Source of the DNA: JANNWF01 sp052390415
GTDB taxonomy: Bacteria; Pseudomonadota; Gammaproteobacteria; Xanthomonadales; Xanthomonadaceae
DNA length: 9,498 nt
Assembly: GCA_052390415.1 (NCBI GenBank)
Contig: JBQTGY010000077.1
Location: 1-9,498 of the forward strand
Direction: 5' to 3'
Every line of letters starts with the position of its first letter. Positions within the stretch are counted from its first letter, which is position 1. The position numbers and the translations under genes are program-made. Below are positions 1-6,926 of the stretch, one piece after another. The notes beneath the pieces were generated by a model. It was not told the DNA's origin, ran no database searches, and saw nothing but the letters and a program-made list of their open reading frames with translations.

Positions 1-13
1 TTTTCCAAGCCGA

Positions 14-30
14 AAGTCATGTCGTGACTT
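14..30. promoter_or_regulatory. Short inverted repeat, operator-like
   Basis: A perfect 6-bp dyad, AAGTCA at 14-19 and TGACTT at 25-30, separated by 5 nt. It lies about 80 nt upstream of the first gene. It could be an operator for that gene or the 3' hairpin of an unseen upstream gene. No T-run follows it and no convincing -35/-10 pair was found nearby. The role is inferred from the symmetry only. Confidence 0.2.
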
Positions 31-100
31 CTGGCGCAATGTATTCCTGTCACCTCACGCTCACAGTGCGCATCACACCTGTACTGATTGCCCACCGCGT

Positions 101-106
101 AAAGGA
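101..106 (+). promoter_or_regulatory. Ribosome binding site deciding the start of the DUF1232 gene
   Basis: AAAGGA at 101-106 lies 6 nt before ATG 113 but directly abuts ATG 107. Normal spacing therefore favours ATG 113 as the start codon, two codons shorter than the longest frame. Confidence 0.55.
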
Positions 107-112
107 ATGACC

Positions 113-676
113 ATGAGCCTGACCATCCCGCTGCATCTCAGCCCACAGAATCTGCAGCCGTTCCGCAGCGCATGGGAGGCCGCCAGCAGCAACGCTGCCA
201 CGCTCACCAAGGATGTCATTGATCGCTGCAAGCAGGTCGATCTGCAGCAGGTACCGGCGTCGTTGCAGTCGCGCATTGGACAGGTCAGCGCAATTGCACA
301 CCTGCTCAGCGACAGCAATTGGCTGATCGACGGCAACACCCGACAAGGTCTCGCGGGCGCCCTGCTGTACTTCGACAACGCCGACGATCTGATTCCCGAC
401 AACGACCCGCGTTTCGGCATGCTGGACGACGCCATCGTGATCGAGCTGGCCCTGCATGAGCACCGCGAATCGTTCGCCGCCTGGCGGGACTACCGCGCGT
501 TTTGTGGCACGCATCGCGAGTTGGGTCCGATAAGCGCCCTCGAGTGGCGTGAGGTCTCGGCAAATATCGCGTCACGCCAACGCGCGGGCAGCTTCGTCAG
601 TCACCGTTATGCAAGCGGTGACCAACGCTCGCGCTTCCAGATGTTGAACCCGCTGCCGCGGATCGATCTCAACTGA
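113..676 (+). CDS. DUF1232 (YkvA-like) domain protein
   Basis: A 187-residue protein of unknown function. Residues about 78-115 resemble the DUF1232/YkvA signature: a hydrophobic GALLYF stretch, then DDLIPDNDPRFGMLDDA at about 91-107 and a following hydrophobic helix. In typical family members this segment is written roughly as LLY...DLIPD...GYLDD and forms a helical hairpin. The version here is more acidic and less hydrophobic, so a soluble or peripheral protein is likely. Residues 1-77 are helical with no recognised domain, and the C-terminal 50 residues are Arg/Ser-rich. No signal peptide is visible. ATG 113 is preferred over ATG 107 because of the spacing to AAAGGA. A stable hairpin follows 4 nt after the stop codon, suggesting a monocistronic unit. 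The domain call is moderately secure; the cellular role is unknown. Confidence 0.75.
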   Translation: MSLTIPLHLSPQNLQPFRSAWEAASSNAATLTKDVIDRCKQVDLQQVPASLQSRIGQVSAIAHLLSDSNWLIDGNTRQGLAGALLYFDNADDLIPDNDPRFGMLDDAIVIELALHEHRESFAAWRDYRAFCGTHRELGPISALEWREVSANIASRQRAGSFVSHRYASGDQRSRFQMLNPLPRIDLN

Positions 677-680
677 GTGT

Positions 681-714
681 CCGGGCTGCCTCGCGCATGA
701 GCGATGTAGCCCGG
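681..714 (+). terminator. Stable 3' hairpin, possible terminator
   Basis: Starting 4 nt after the TGA of the preceding gene, CCGGGCT (681-687) pairs with AGCCCGG (708-714). Inside it TCGC (691-694) pairs with GCGA (701-704), and between them lie a G-U pair, a C-G pair and one mismatch. The result is a nearly continuous 14-bp stem with a 6-nt loop. No U-tract follows, so it may protect the 3' end or act with Rho rather than terminate on its own. Confidence 0.45.
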
Positions 715-850
715 CGGCAAGTTCGTGCCAGCGCTCTGCCTGACTTTGCTCGGTGGGCTTGGCAGATGGTGGTACACGAGAGCTAAATGGCGTCCATGAA
801 GGTCGACAGGCGCTCGACCAGGTTTCACTCTGGACCATGCGTTTTTGCCG

Positions 851-2530
851 ATGCCATCTGCGATGACCGAATCACGTTCAGCTACCGAACTGTCGCGCCA
901 GTGGCGACAGTCTGTAGCGCTGCCCTTCGCGACGCTTCTCGCCTGCAGCGCGATCCTGATTGCGGTTTTGAGCTGGCTGCTGTTGCGCGCGCCGACAATC
1001 GGCGCCACACCGCCCGCTTCGGGCATCGTGCTGGCCGCTTGCTTGTGCCTGCTCATGACCGCTGTGGGCGTTTGGATGTGGCTCGGTGGGTTGGCCCGCC
1101 GAGAATCCCTGCGTATCAGCGAGCCGCTGGTGCGGCTTGCGCGTGCGCTTGCCGCCATCGAGATCGGCAGTTCGGGCGGCGCACGCATGCCGCCGGTGCC
1201 AACCAGTGCATCGCGCGATTGGATCGAGCTCTACGGCGCGATCGAAGTCTGCATTCAACGCGCCGAAGCCATCTTGATCAGCGAAAGGCGAGCGGCCGAC
1301 ACCCTGGAAGCTTCCAATAGGACCTTGGCGGCGGAGGCTGAGGCGCGCGAGAGTTACCTGGAAAAACAAACCAAACGCCTGCAGGAAGCAATGAGCGCGA
1401 CCTGGCAAGCCGCAGAAGCCAAAACGCGGATGCTGACCAATACCAGCCACGAGATCCGCACGCCACTGAACGGCATCATCGGCACCACCGAATTGCTGCT
1501 GCGTTCACAGCCGCTCAGTGACTCCCAGCGCGGCCTGCTCAGGACCCAACTCGGTGCCGCAGAAGCGCTGCTGGCCTTGGTCGACGACATTTTGCAACTT
1601 GGTCAGGCTTCCAGCGGGTTGACCTTGCAGCCGGTGCCCTTCGACGTCGCCGCCGAGGCAGCCATGGTGTGTGGCGCGCTGCAACCGCTGGCGGGATCCC
1701 GTCAGATCGGCTTGCGGGTCGAGATTCCGCGCGAGCTGCACGCCGCGCGGATCGGCGATCGTGCGCGTATCCGGCAAATCATGATGGGTCTGGTGGGCAA
1801 CGCCCTGAAGTTCACCGAGCAAGGTGAAGTGGTGCTGGAACTGGATGACAGTGAAGACCTCGCCCTGCTCATCCGCGTGCGGGATAGCGGCATCGGCATT
1901 CCGGCTGACCAGTTTTCGCGCATCTTCGAAGCCTTTTATCAAGTCGAATCGCAACACACGCGGCGTTTCGCCGGCACCGGCCTGGGACTTGCGATCATCA
2001 ACGAGGTCGTCAAGGCAATGGATGGTCGGATCACCGTTGAAAGCACGTTGGGAGTCGGCTCGACGTTTTGCGTGCAACTTCCGTTGGAGTTCGCCGATCC
2101 CTCGACGCTTGCGGTGCCCGTTGAGTCCAACTACGACATGCAGGTGCAAAGCAACCTGCGCGTGCTGGTGGTTGACGATATCGAGATGAATCGCGAACTG
2201 CTGGAGTTGCAGGTCAGTTCGCTGGGCGCCACCACCATCACCGCCGAAAGCGGCATGCGCGCCATCGAGCTTATTGCTGAGAACGTGTTCGACCTGGTGC
2301 TGCTGGACTGCCAGATGCCCGAGTTGGACGGCTATCAAACCGCCCGCCGCATTCGCGCGCGGTGGCCGCAAAGCCCGCTGCGGATTGTTGCGGTCACTGC
2401 GCATGCCCAGCCGGGTGAACGCGAACGTTGCCTGCGTGCGGGCATGGACGACTACATCGCCAAGCCGGTAGCGATGGCTACGCTGGAGCGCTTGTTGGCG
2501 ACGACTCCGGTTGCGGCCACAAGCCAATGA
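851..2530 (+). CDS. Membrane hybrid sensor histidine kinase (HK plus receiver)
   Basis: A 559-residue two-component hybrid kinase. Two membrane helices lie at about 22-46 and 58-78, joined by only about a dozen residues, so there is no real periplasmic sensor domain. Arg-rich flanks on the inner side fit an N-in/C-in topology. A helical, coiled-coil-like linker (about 125-190) leads to the DHp domain with SHEIRTPLNG and phospho-acceptor His200. The ATPase domain has the N box (GNALKF, Asn317), the G1 box (DSGIGIP, Asp345) and the G2 box (GTGLGLA, from 375). The receiver domain (about 436-555) has the acidic pair Asp442/443, phospho-acceptor Asp486 in LLDCQMPELDGY, Thr516 and Lys538. All catalytic residues are intact. 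There is no HPt domain, so phosphate must pass to a separate protein. The start is uncertain: TTG 845, ATG 851 and ATG 863 are all in frame and none has a clear ribosome site; ATG 851 was chosen. A GGDEF-EAL gene follows after 67 nt and is a plausible functional partner. Confidence 0.93.
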   Translation: MPSAMTESRSATELSRQWRQSVALPFATLLACSAILIAVLSWLLLRAPTIGATPPASGIVLAACLCLLMTAVGVWMWLGGLARRESLRISEPLVRLARALAAIEIGSSGGARMPPVPTSASRDWIELYGAIEVCIQRAEAILISERRAADTLEASNRTLAAEAEARESYLEKQTKRLQEAMSATWQAAEAKTRMLTNTSHEIRTPLNGIIGTTELLLRSQPLSDSQRGLLRTQLGAAEALLALVDDILQLGQASSGLTLQPVPFDVAAEAAMVCGALQPLAGSRQIGLRVEIPRELHAARIGDRARIRQIMMGLVGNALKFTEQGEVVLELDDSEDLALLIRVRDSGIGIPADQFSRIFEAFYQVESQHTRRFAGTGLGLAIINEVVKAMDGRITVESTLGVGSTFCVQLPLEFADPSTLAVPVESNYDMQVQSNLRVLVVDDIEMNRELLELQVSSLGATTITAESGMRAIELIAENVFDLVLLDCQMPELDGYQTARRIRARWPQSPLRIVAVTAHAQPGERERCLRAGMDDYIAKPVAMATLERLLATTPVAATSQ

Positions 2531-2554
2531 CGCACCCGTCAAGCAACATCGTAT

Positions 2555-2571
2555 GCTGCGTTCCCCGCAGC
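2555..2571 (+). terminator. Small hairpin between kinase and GGDEF-EAL genes
   Basis: GCTGCG (2555-2560) and CGCAGC (2566-2571) form a 6-bp GC-rich stem with loop TTCCC, followed by TGTTTG. It could be a weak terminator or attenuator that lowers readthrough into the downstream gene. The stem is short and the T-tract poor, so this is tentative. Confidence 0.22.
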
Positions 2572-2585
2572 TGTTTGCGTTCGAC

Positions 2586-2590
2586 AGGAA
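2586..2590 (+). promoter_or_regulatory. Ribosome binding site supporting a GTG start
   Basis: AGGAA at 2586-2590 is 7 nt upstream of GTG 2598. No ATG in the reading frame has comparable support near the N-terminus, so GTG is the likely start of the GGDEF-EAL gene. Confidence 0.6.
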
Positions 2591-2597
2591 CTCCTGA

Positions 2598-4253
2598 GTG
2601 TCACAGGTGACACCGCTTCGATTGCTGGTCCGCAAGCTGCAGGGCACGTTGGCAGTGACTGCGCTGCTGGCTCTGGCCAGCGGAATCCTGATCGCTGCGT
2701 CACAATCGGTGTTGTCGGCCGCAACGATTCTTTCGCTGCTGACCAGCGTGGCAGCCATGCTGATTGGCGGCGGCTGGGTGATGGACAGGTTGCTGCGCCG
2801 GCACTTGCTTGCCCGCTTTGCGGCGATCAGAAGTTTGGTGAAACATGGCGAAAGCGCCGACTTGGGCAACGCTGCCTGGAGCGCCACCGGCGACGCGGAT
2901 ATTGATCGTCTGGCCAACCTGCTGATCTCTCAGAAGGAGGAGATCGCCAGTCACCGTCGTGCCCTCGACTATGTCGCCACTCACGATGCCTTGACCGGAC
3001 TGGGCAATCGTCGCTATCTCGGCGAGCGCCTTGCGCAGGCCCTCAATCACATCCGCAATCATCCGCAAACACCCATCAGCCTGATGTTGGTCGACGTGAA
3101 CGGCTTCAAGTTGATCAACGATGGTCTCGGTCACGCCGCCGGTGATGCCGCCTTGTGCGAAGTCGGCAAGCGGCTACGCTCCCTGCTGCGTCCCAACGAC
3201 GCCTTGGCGCGACTCGGCGGCGACGAGTTTGCCCTGTTGTTGTACGACCTGCGCGCCAGTGATGCCGGCGAATTTTTCAGTACCTTGCAAAAATGCGTGG
3301 CACTGCCCATCAACCTCGACCGTCGCACCATGAACCTCGGCCTATCCGCCGGCATCGCCGAAGGCGTGAGCGGCATGACCGCTCACGACTGGCAACGCCG
3401 CGCTGATCTCGCCATGCTGGCGGCCAGGCGCGAGGGTCACAGTCGCCTGGCCGCATTTCGCGACAGCATGCAAACGGACGCCGCCCGCCAACTGCTGCTG
3501 GAGCAAGCGTTGCGACTCGCCATCGCCAATGATGATTTGCAGGTGTATTTCCAGCCGGTGATCGACGGCCGCAATGGCCATGTGCTGGGCCTGGAAGCCC
3601 TGTGCCGATGGACGCACGATGGCGAAGTGATTGCTCCGCTTGAGTTCGTTCGAGTGGCCGAAAGCAGCTCGCAAATCAGCAGCCTGGGCCGCGCCGTATT
3701 GACGGGTGCCTGCCGAGCCTTGGCCGGGCTTCGGCATCGCCACCCACGACTGCGTTGCGGCGTCAACCTTTCGATCGGCCAGTTCGTCGATGGTGATATC
3801 GAGGCTGACTTGCTTGCAGCCGTGGGCGCAGTCGGATTACCACTCAATGCCTTGCGGCTGGAAATCACCGAGAGCCTGGTTGCCACCCATGAGTCCGGTA
3901 TCGTCCCGTTGATGCATCGCCTGGTCGAACGAGGCGCAGAATTCTGCCTGGACGATTTCGGCACCGGCTTTTCGTCGCTGGATCGCCTGCGGCAACTGCC
4001 CATCAAGGGCCTCAAGATCGACCGCAGCTTCGTTACCCCACTGCAACAAGGCGATGAAGTGATGGTTCGGCACATCGTCACGCTGAGTCGAGATCTGGGT
4101 CTCGATACGGTCGCCGAAGGCGTCGAAACCGAGGACGAACGCCGGCGCCTTTGTGAGATGGGATGCCCGGCGATGCAAGGTTTTCTGTTGGCACGACCGA
4201 TGCCGGCCAACGAGCTGGCCGCCTGGCTCGAGCACCGCGTGGTCAGCGGCTAG
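2598..4253 (+). CDS. Membrane GGDEF-EAL cyclic-di-GMP protein
   Basis: A 551-residue protein predicted to make and/or degrade cyclic-di-GMP. Two membrane helices at about 17-36 and 41-61 are separated by only a few residues, again with no periplasmic sensor. A short cytoplasmic linker leads to the GGDEF domain (about 122-288): metal-binding Asp166 in LMLVDVNGFK, the GGDEF motif at 207-211, and an RxxD inhibitory site (Arg198-Asp201) exactly five residues before it. The EAL domain (about 297-545) has E333-A-L, Asn390, Glu422 in LEITES, Asp452/453 in DDFGTGFSS, Lys473, Glu507 in AEGVET and Gln527 in QGFL. By family knowledge both active sites look complete, so the protein could be bifunctional. 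The net activity cannot be read from the sequence. The GTG start is supported by AGGAA at 2586-2590. There is no receiver domain, so any link to the upstream hybrid kinase would need an intermediary or direct membrane contact. Confidence 0.95.
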   Translation: MSQVTPLRLLVRKLQGTLAVTALLALASGILIAASQSVLSAATILSLLTSVAAMLIGGGWVMDRLLRRHLLARFAAIRSLVKHGESADLGNAAWSATGDADIDRLANLLISQKEEIASHRRALDYVATHDALTGLGNRRYLGERLAQALNHIRNHPQTPISLMLVDVNGFKLINDGLGHAAGDAALCEVGKRLRSLLRPNDALARLGGDEFALLLYDLRASDAGEFFSTLQKCVALPINLDRRTMNLGLSAGIAEGVSGMTAHDWQRRADLAMLAARREGHSRLAAFRDSMQTDAARQLLLEQALRLAIANDDLQVYFQPVIDGRNGHVLGLEALCRWTHDGEVIAPLEFVRVAESSSQISSLGRAVLTGACRALAGLRHRHPRLRCGVNLSIGQFVDGDIEADLLAAVGAVGLPLNALRLEITESLVATHESGIVPLMHRLVERGAEFCLDDFGTGFSSLDRLRQLPIKGLKIDRSFVTPLQQGDEVMVRHIVTLSRDLGLDTVAEGVETEDERRRLCEMGCPAMQGFLLARPMPANELAAWLEHRVVSG

Positions 4254-4279
4254 TCACTGAGAGTTTGTTTGCGCTGCGC

Positions 4280-4285
4280 TAGACT
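4280..4285 (+). promoter_or_regulatory. Possible -10 element for the mtn cluster
   Basis: TAGACT lies 6 nt before the mtnB ATG, in the 38-nt gap after the GGDEF-EAL gene. It resembles a -10 hexamer, and its closeness to the ATG, with no ribosome site visible, would fit a near-leaderless transcript. No good -35 is seen about 17 nt upstream, so the call is weak. Confidence 0.2.
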
Positions 4286-4291
4286 TCCGGC

Positions 4292-4936
4292 ATGGCTACC
4301 CTTCCTTTCTCCGCTTCCCGCTTTCATGACTGCGCGCGCCAGCTCATCGAGCTGACCCGGGTGCTTTCGGCACGTGGATGGACGCCCGCCACCAGCAGCA
4401 ATTTTTCCATGCGCATTGATGATCGCCACGCGGCGATCACCGTCTCCGGGCGCGACAAAGGTCGCTTGACCGAAGCCGATTTCATGGCCGTCGACTGGAA
4501 AGGCCAAGGTGTCGCCACCGAGCAACGCTCGTCGGCCGAAACCTTGCTGCATACCCAGCTATACCGCCGATTTCCCGATATCGGCTGCGTGTTGCACACG
4601 CACTCGCGTTCCCAGACCGTGGCTTCGCTGCTGTATGCCGACGGCGGTCACTTGCGACTGCAGGGCTATGAGCTTTTGAAGGCACTCGCAGGCAATGACA
4701 GTCACGATGAGGTGGTCGACATTCCCGTTTTGTCGAACTCACAGGACATGCCGTCGCTGGCCGCAGCGGTCGATCTGCACCTGGATGCGGGCTGCCGCTG
4801 GGGCTACCTGATCGCCGGCCACGGACTTTACGCCTGGGGCCGCGATGGCGCCGAAGCGATGCGTCACATCGAAGCGATCGAGTTCATGATCGAATGCGAG
4901 CTTGATTTGATCCGCCTGCGCTCGCACATCGCCTGA
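4292..4936 (+). CDS. mtnB: Methylthioribulose-1-phosphate dehydratase
   Basis: A 214-residue class II aldolase-fold enzyme of the methionine salvage pathway. It dehydrates 5-methylthioribulose-1-phosphate to 2,3-diketo-5-methylthiopentyl-1-phosphate in the cytoplasm. Visible signatures are GWTPATSSNFSMR near residues 29-41, the AETLLH segment with a likely catalytic Glu83, the HTH pair of zinc ligands (His102 and His104), and a third ligand, His177, in AGHGLYAWG. Length matches the family (about 200-215 residues). It is the first gene of a co-directional mtnB-mtnD-mtnC set; mtnD follows after 31 nt. ATG 4292 is the natural start because the protein begins at the expected N-terminal helix, although no strong ribosome site precedes it. 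The neighbourhood agrees with the function, so the assignment is firm. Confidence 0.95.
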   Translation: MATLPFSASRFHDCARQLIELTRVLSARGWTPATSSNFSMRIDDRHAAITVSGRDKGRLTEADFMAVDWKGQGVATEQRSSAETLLHTQLYRRFPDIGCVLHTHSRSQTVASLLYADGGHLRLQGYELLKALAGNDSHDEVVDIPVLSNSQDMPSLAAAVDLHLDAGCRWGYLIAGHGLYAWGRDGAEAMRHIEAIEFMIECELDLIRLRSHIA

Positions 4937-4967
4937 GCCCCAACCCAACAAGGCAGCTGCGACGCCC

Positions 4968-5522
4968 ATGAGCCGACTGCGAATTTTTGCTGAACACACT
5001 CCGACCCACGCCGATTTTTCGAGCAACGATCATGCGGTGATCGCCGCGCAACTGGCGGATGTGGGTATCCGTTTCGAGCAGTGGACAGCAGCGACGCCGA
5101 TCGCCGATGGCGCCACCGCCGACAACGTGATCGCCGCCTACCGTGCCGATATTGACCGCCTGCTCGCCGAACGCGGTTACCAGGCATTCGATGTCATCAG
5201 CCTGCATCCACAACACCCGGATCGTGAGCAGCTGCGCGCCAAGTTCCTCAACGAGCACACCCATGCCGAGGATGAAGTTCGCTTCTTTGTCGCCGGCTCA
5301 GGTTTGTTCACCTTGCACCTTGGCGAACGCGTGTTCGAGGTGTTGTGTGAACGCGGGGATTTGATTGGCGTGCCCGCCGGCACGCGGCATTGGTTCGACA
5401 TGGGCGCCGCGCCGCGTTTCACCGCCATTCGGATCTTCACCAATCCTGCAGGCTGGGTCGCCAATTTCACCGGCGAATCCATCGCAGAGCGGTTTCCTCG
5501 CTACGAGCCACAGGCCGCGTGA
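4968..5522 (+). CDS. mtnD: Acireductone dioxygenase
   Basis: A 184-residue cupin enzyme of methionine salvage. It oxidises the acireductone 1,2-dihydroxy-5-(methylthio)pent-1-en-3-one. With Fe2+ it yields the methionine precursor 4-methylthio-2-oxobutanoate plus formate; with Ni2+ the off-pathway products include CO (family knowledge). The metal site is intact: His97 and His99 in NEHTHAEDEVRFFV, Glu103, and His141 in PAGTRHWFDMG. These fall within one residue of the positions described for the Klebsiella enzyme. The N-terminal and C-terminal extensions are of normal length. Its stop codon overlaps the mtnC GTG start by 4 nt, which implies translational coupling. An AAGG sits about 14 nt upstream of ATG 4968, farther than usual. 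Which metal the enzyme uses in vivo cannot be told from sequence. Confidence 0.96.
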   Translation: MSRLRIFAEHTPTHADFSSNDHAVIAAQLADVGIRFEQWTAATPIADGATADNVIAAYRADIDRLLAERGYQAFDVISLHPQHPDREQLRAKFLNEHTHAEDEVRFFVAGSGLFTLHLGERVFEVLCERGDLIGVPAGTRHWFDMGAAPRFTAIRIFTNPAGWVANFTGESIAERFPRYEPQAA

Positions 5523-6265
5523 GCCGGCCGGTGGCAATCATCCTCACCGACATCGAAGGCACCACCAGCAGCATTTCCTTCGTCAAGGATGTGTTGTTTC
5601 CCTACGCACGGGCCGCCTTGCCGGGCTTTGTGCGCCAGCACGGCCAGAACCCCGAAGTACGCAAATGGCTGGATGTTGCAGCGCGTGACCTGCCCTCAGA
5701 CTGTGCAGCGGATGACACCGCCATTGTTGCGCTGTTGCAGAGCTGGATCGACGCCGACCGCAAGCACACCGCGTTGAAGGCCCTGCAAGGCCTGCTGTGG
5801 CAAGACGGCTATGCCAGTGGCGAGTATCGCGCCCACGTTTATGCCGATGCTTCCAAAGCGCTGCAAGACTGGCACGCCGCCGGGCACCGCTTGTACGTGT
5901 ACTCCTCGGGTTCGGTAGTCGCGCAGCGAATGTTTTTTGCCCATAGCGAAGCCGGCGATTTGTTGCCGCTGTTCAGCGGTCACTACGACACCGAAATTGG
6001 CAACAAGCGCGATGCCGACAGCTACAGCCGCATTGCGATTGACCTGCAGGCCGCGCCCGAGCAAGTCATTTTTCTCTCCGACGTGGTGGAGGAACTCGAC
6101 GCCGCACGCAGCGCCGGCATGCAGACGGTGCTGGTGGATCGGCGAGACGACTATCCTGTTGCGCGCGGGGGCGAAGCCACGCATGGTCATCGGCGCATTG
6201 AGTCGTTTGCGGAGATCGGCGACGAGCTGCGGCTGAGAGCGAATCAGGAAGTGCTTTCGGACTAA
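5519..6265 (+). CDS. mtnC: Enolase-phosphatase E1
   Basis: A 248-residue HAD-superfamily enzyme that enolises 2,3-diketo-5-methylthiopentyl-1-phosphate and then removes the phosphate, giving the acireductone used by MtnD. HAD motif I appears as ILTDIEGTTSSISF, with Asp11 and Glu13 in the E1-specific DIEGTT form. Motif II is YSSGS (Ser130), motif III is Lys163 in GNKRDADSY, and motif IV is FLSDVVEELDAA (Asp188). The frame is open upstream to an ATG at 5390, but that stretch overlaps mtnD and has no family similarity. The family N-terminus begins at GTG 5519, whose TGA-overlapping position couples it to mtnD. The protein is about 15-20 residues longer than many homologues, with the excess at the C-terminus. 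It converges with the minus-strand YdeI-like gene across only 15 nt, and no terminator hairpin is visible there. Confidence 0.95.
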   Translation: MSRPVAIILTDIEGTTSSISFVKDVLFPYARAALPGFVRQHGQNPEVRKWLDVAARDLPSDCAADDTAIVALLQSWIDADRKHTALKALQGLLWQDGYASGEYRAHVYADASKALQDWHAAGHRLYVYSSGSVVAQRMFFAHSEAGDLLPLFSGHYDTEIGNKRDADSYSRIAIDLQAAPEQVIFLSDVVEELDAARSAGMQTVLVDRRDDYPVARGGEATHGHRRIESFAEIGDELRLRANQEVLSD

Positions 6266-6280
6266 CGGGAAGGTCAAACC

Positions 6281-6832
6281 CTACCCCGCCACCTTCGGCG
6301 CGCTGAACGCCTTGTTGTAGTAGCCAGACGGATCGAAGCAGCACACCCGGCGCTTGCCGGAGGCGAGCATTTCGCAGGCGTTGGTGATCCGAAGCGCGCG
6401 GGTCTTGGCCTGCTTGGCCGAGGTGATCCAGTGAATCCAGTCGACGCGAGCCAGCGTGGTGGTGTCGTCCCAGCACGCGCGCGCCTCGGCTGAGGCGGCC
6501 AGCGCTTGCAGCAAGTCGGGCGGAAGCTCGGGCTCCGGCTCCTGCGCCACCGGTGCAATCTCGAAGCTCGCCACATCGCCTGCCTCGACACCGGCGGCAT
6601 CGAGCAGCTCTGCGTCCAGCCGCAGCCAATGACTCAGCTGCCCATCGGGCTCCAGGGTGATCTGAAATGGCTGGCCATTCAGGCTGCCTGCGACCGTCGT
6701 CCGGCCACGTCGAGGCAACGTCTCGCCCGCCTCCCTCGGCAGCACCACAAACGCCCACGGCGTATCGCTGCCTTGGGTGGCCGGACGCAGCAGCATGGCG
6801 CGGAATCGGGCTGTCGTGTCGGCTTGCGTCAT
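6281..6832 (-). CDS. YdeI/OmpD-associated family protein with DUF1905
   Basis: A 183-residue cytoplasmic protein. Residues about 8-93 resemble DUF1905, a small beta-barrel (PWAFVVLP, then GSLNGQPFQITLEPDG and the ending GDVASFEI). After a Pro/Glu-rich hinge (about 97-105), residues 104-165 match the YdeI/OmpD-associated C-terminal region (PDLLQALAASAEARACWDD, then RVDWIHWITSAKQAKTRALRI). Family members carry labels such as bacteriocin-protection protein, but the biochemical role is not settled. ATG 6832 was chosen over the longer frame from 6910 because AGGAGG on the minus strand lies 7 nt upstream. The VOC gene lies upstream on the same strand with a 94-nt gap, so co-transcription is possible. 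Confidence 0.85.
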   Translation of the reverse strand: MTQADTTARFRAMLLRPATQGSDTPWAFVVLPREAGETLPRRGRTTVAGSLNGQPFQITLEPDGQLSHWLRLDAELLDAAGVEAGDVASFEIAPVAQEPEPELPPDLLQALAASAEARACWDDTTTLARVDWIHWITSAKQAKTRALRITNACEMLASGKRRVCCFDPSGYYNKAFSAPKVAG

Positions 6833-6839
6833 TCGGAAT

Positions 6840-6845
6840 CCTCCT
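6840..6845 (-). promoter_or_regulatory. Ribosome binding site deciding the YdeI-like start
   Basis: The plus strand reads CCTCCT, so the minus strand has a perfect AGGAGG with 7 nt to ATG 6832. This rules out the 26-residue longer frame starting at 6910. Confidence 0.8.
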
Positions 6846-6926
6846 GCTGCGGCCTGAATCCATCGAACGGAGCGAAAAGCAGCGCCGCACATCGCGCCGC
6901 AATCCGGCAACAGAATCAGCCAACGC

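Noticed and set aside
1505..2917. 470-codon open frame on the minus strand across the kinase and GGDEF-EAL genes
   Set aside because: It lies antisense to two genes with clear domain motifs, shows no recognisable motif itself and has the composition of a shadow frame in GC-rich DNA.
3437..4210. 257-codon minus-strand frame inside the GGDEF-EAL gene
   Set aside because: Low-complexity Ser/Arg-rich translation, entirely antisense to the EAL domain.
5390..5518. Upstream extension of mtnC from an ATG at 5390
   Set aside because: It lies wholly inside mtnD and encodes an Arg/His-rich stretch with no family similarity; GTG 5519 gives the normal E1 N-terminus.
6066..6923. 285-codon minus-strand frame overlapping the YdeI-like gene and the end of mtnC
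   Set aside because: Ala/Arg-rich shadow in a different frame. The YdeI-like frame has family motifs and a perfect AGGAGG site.
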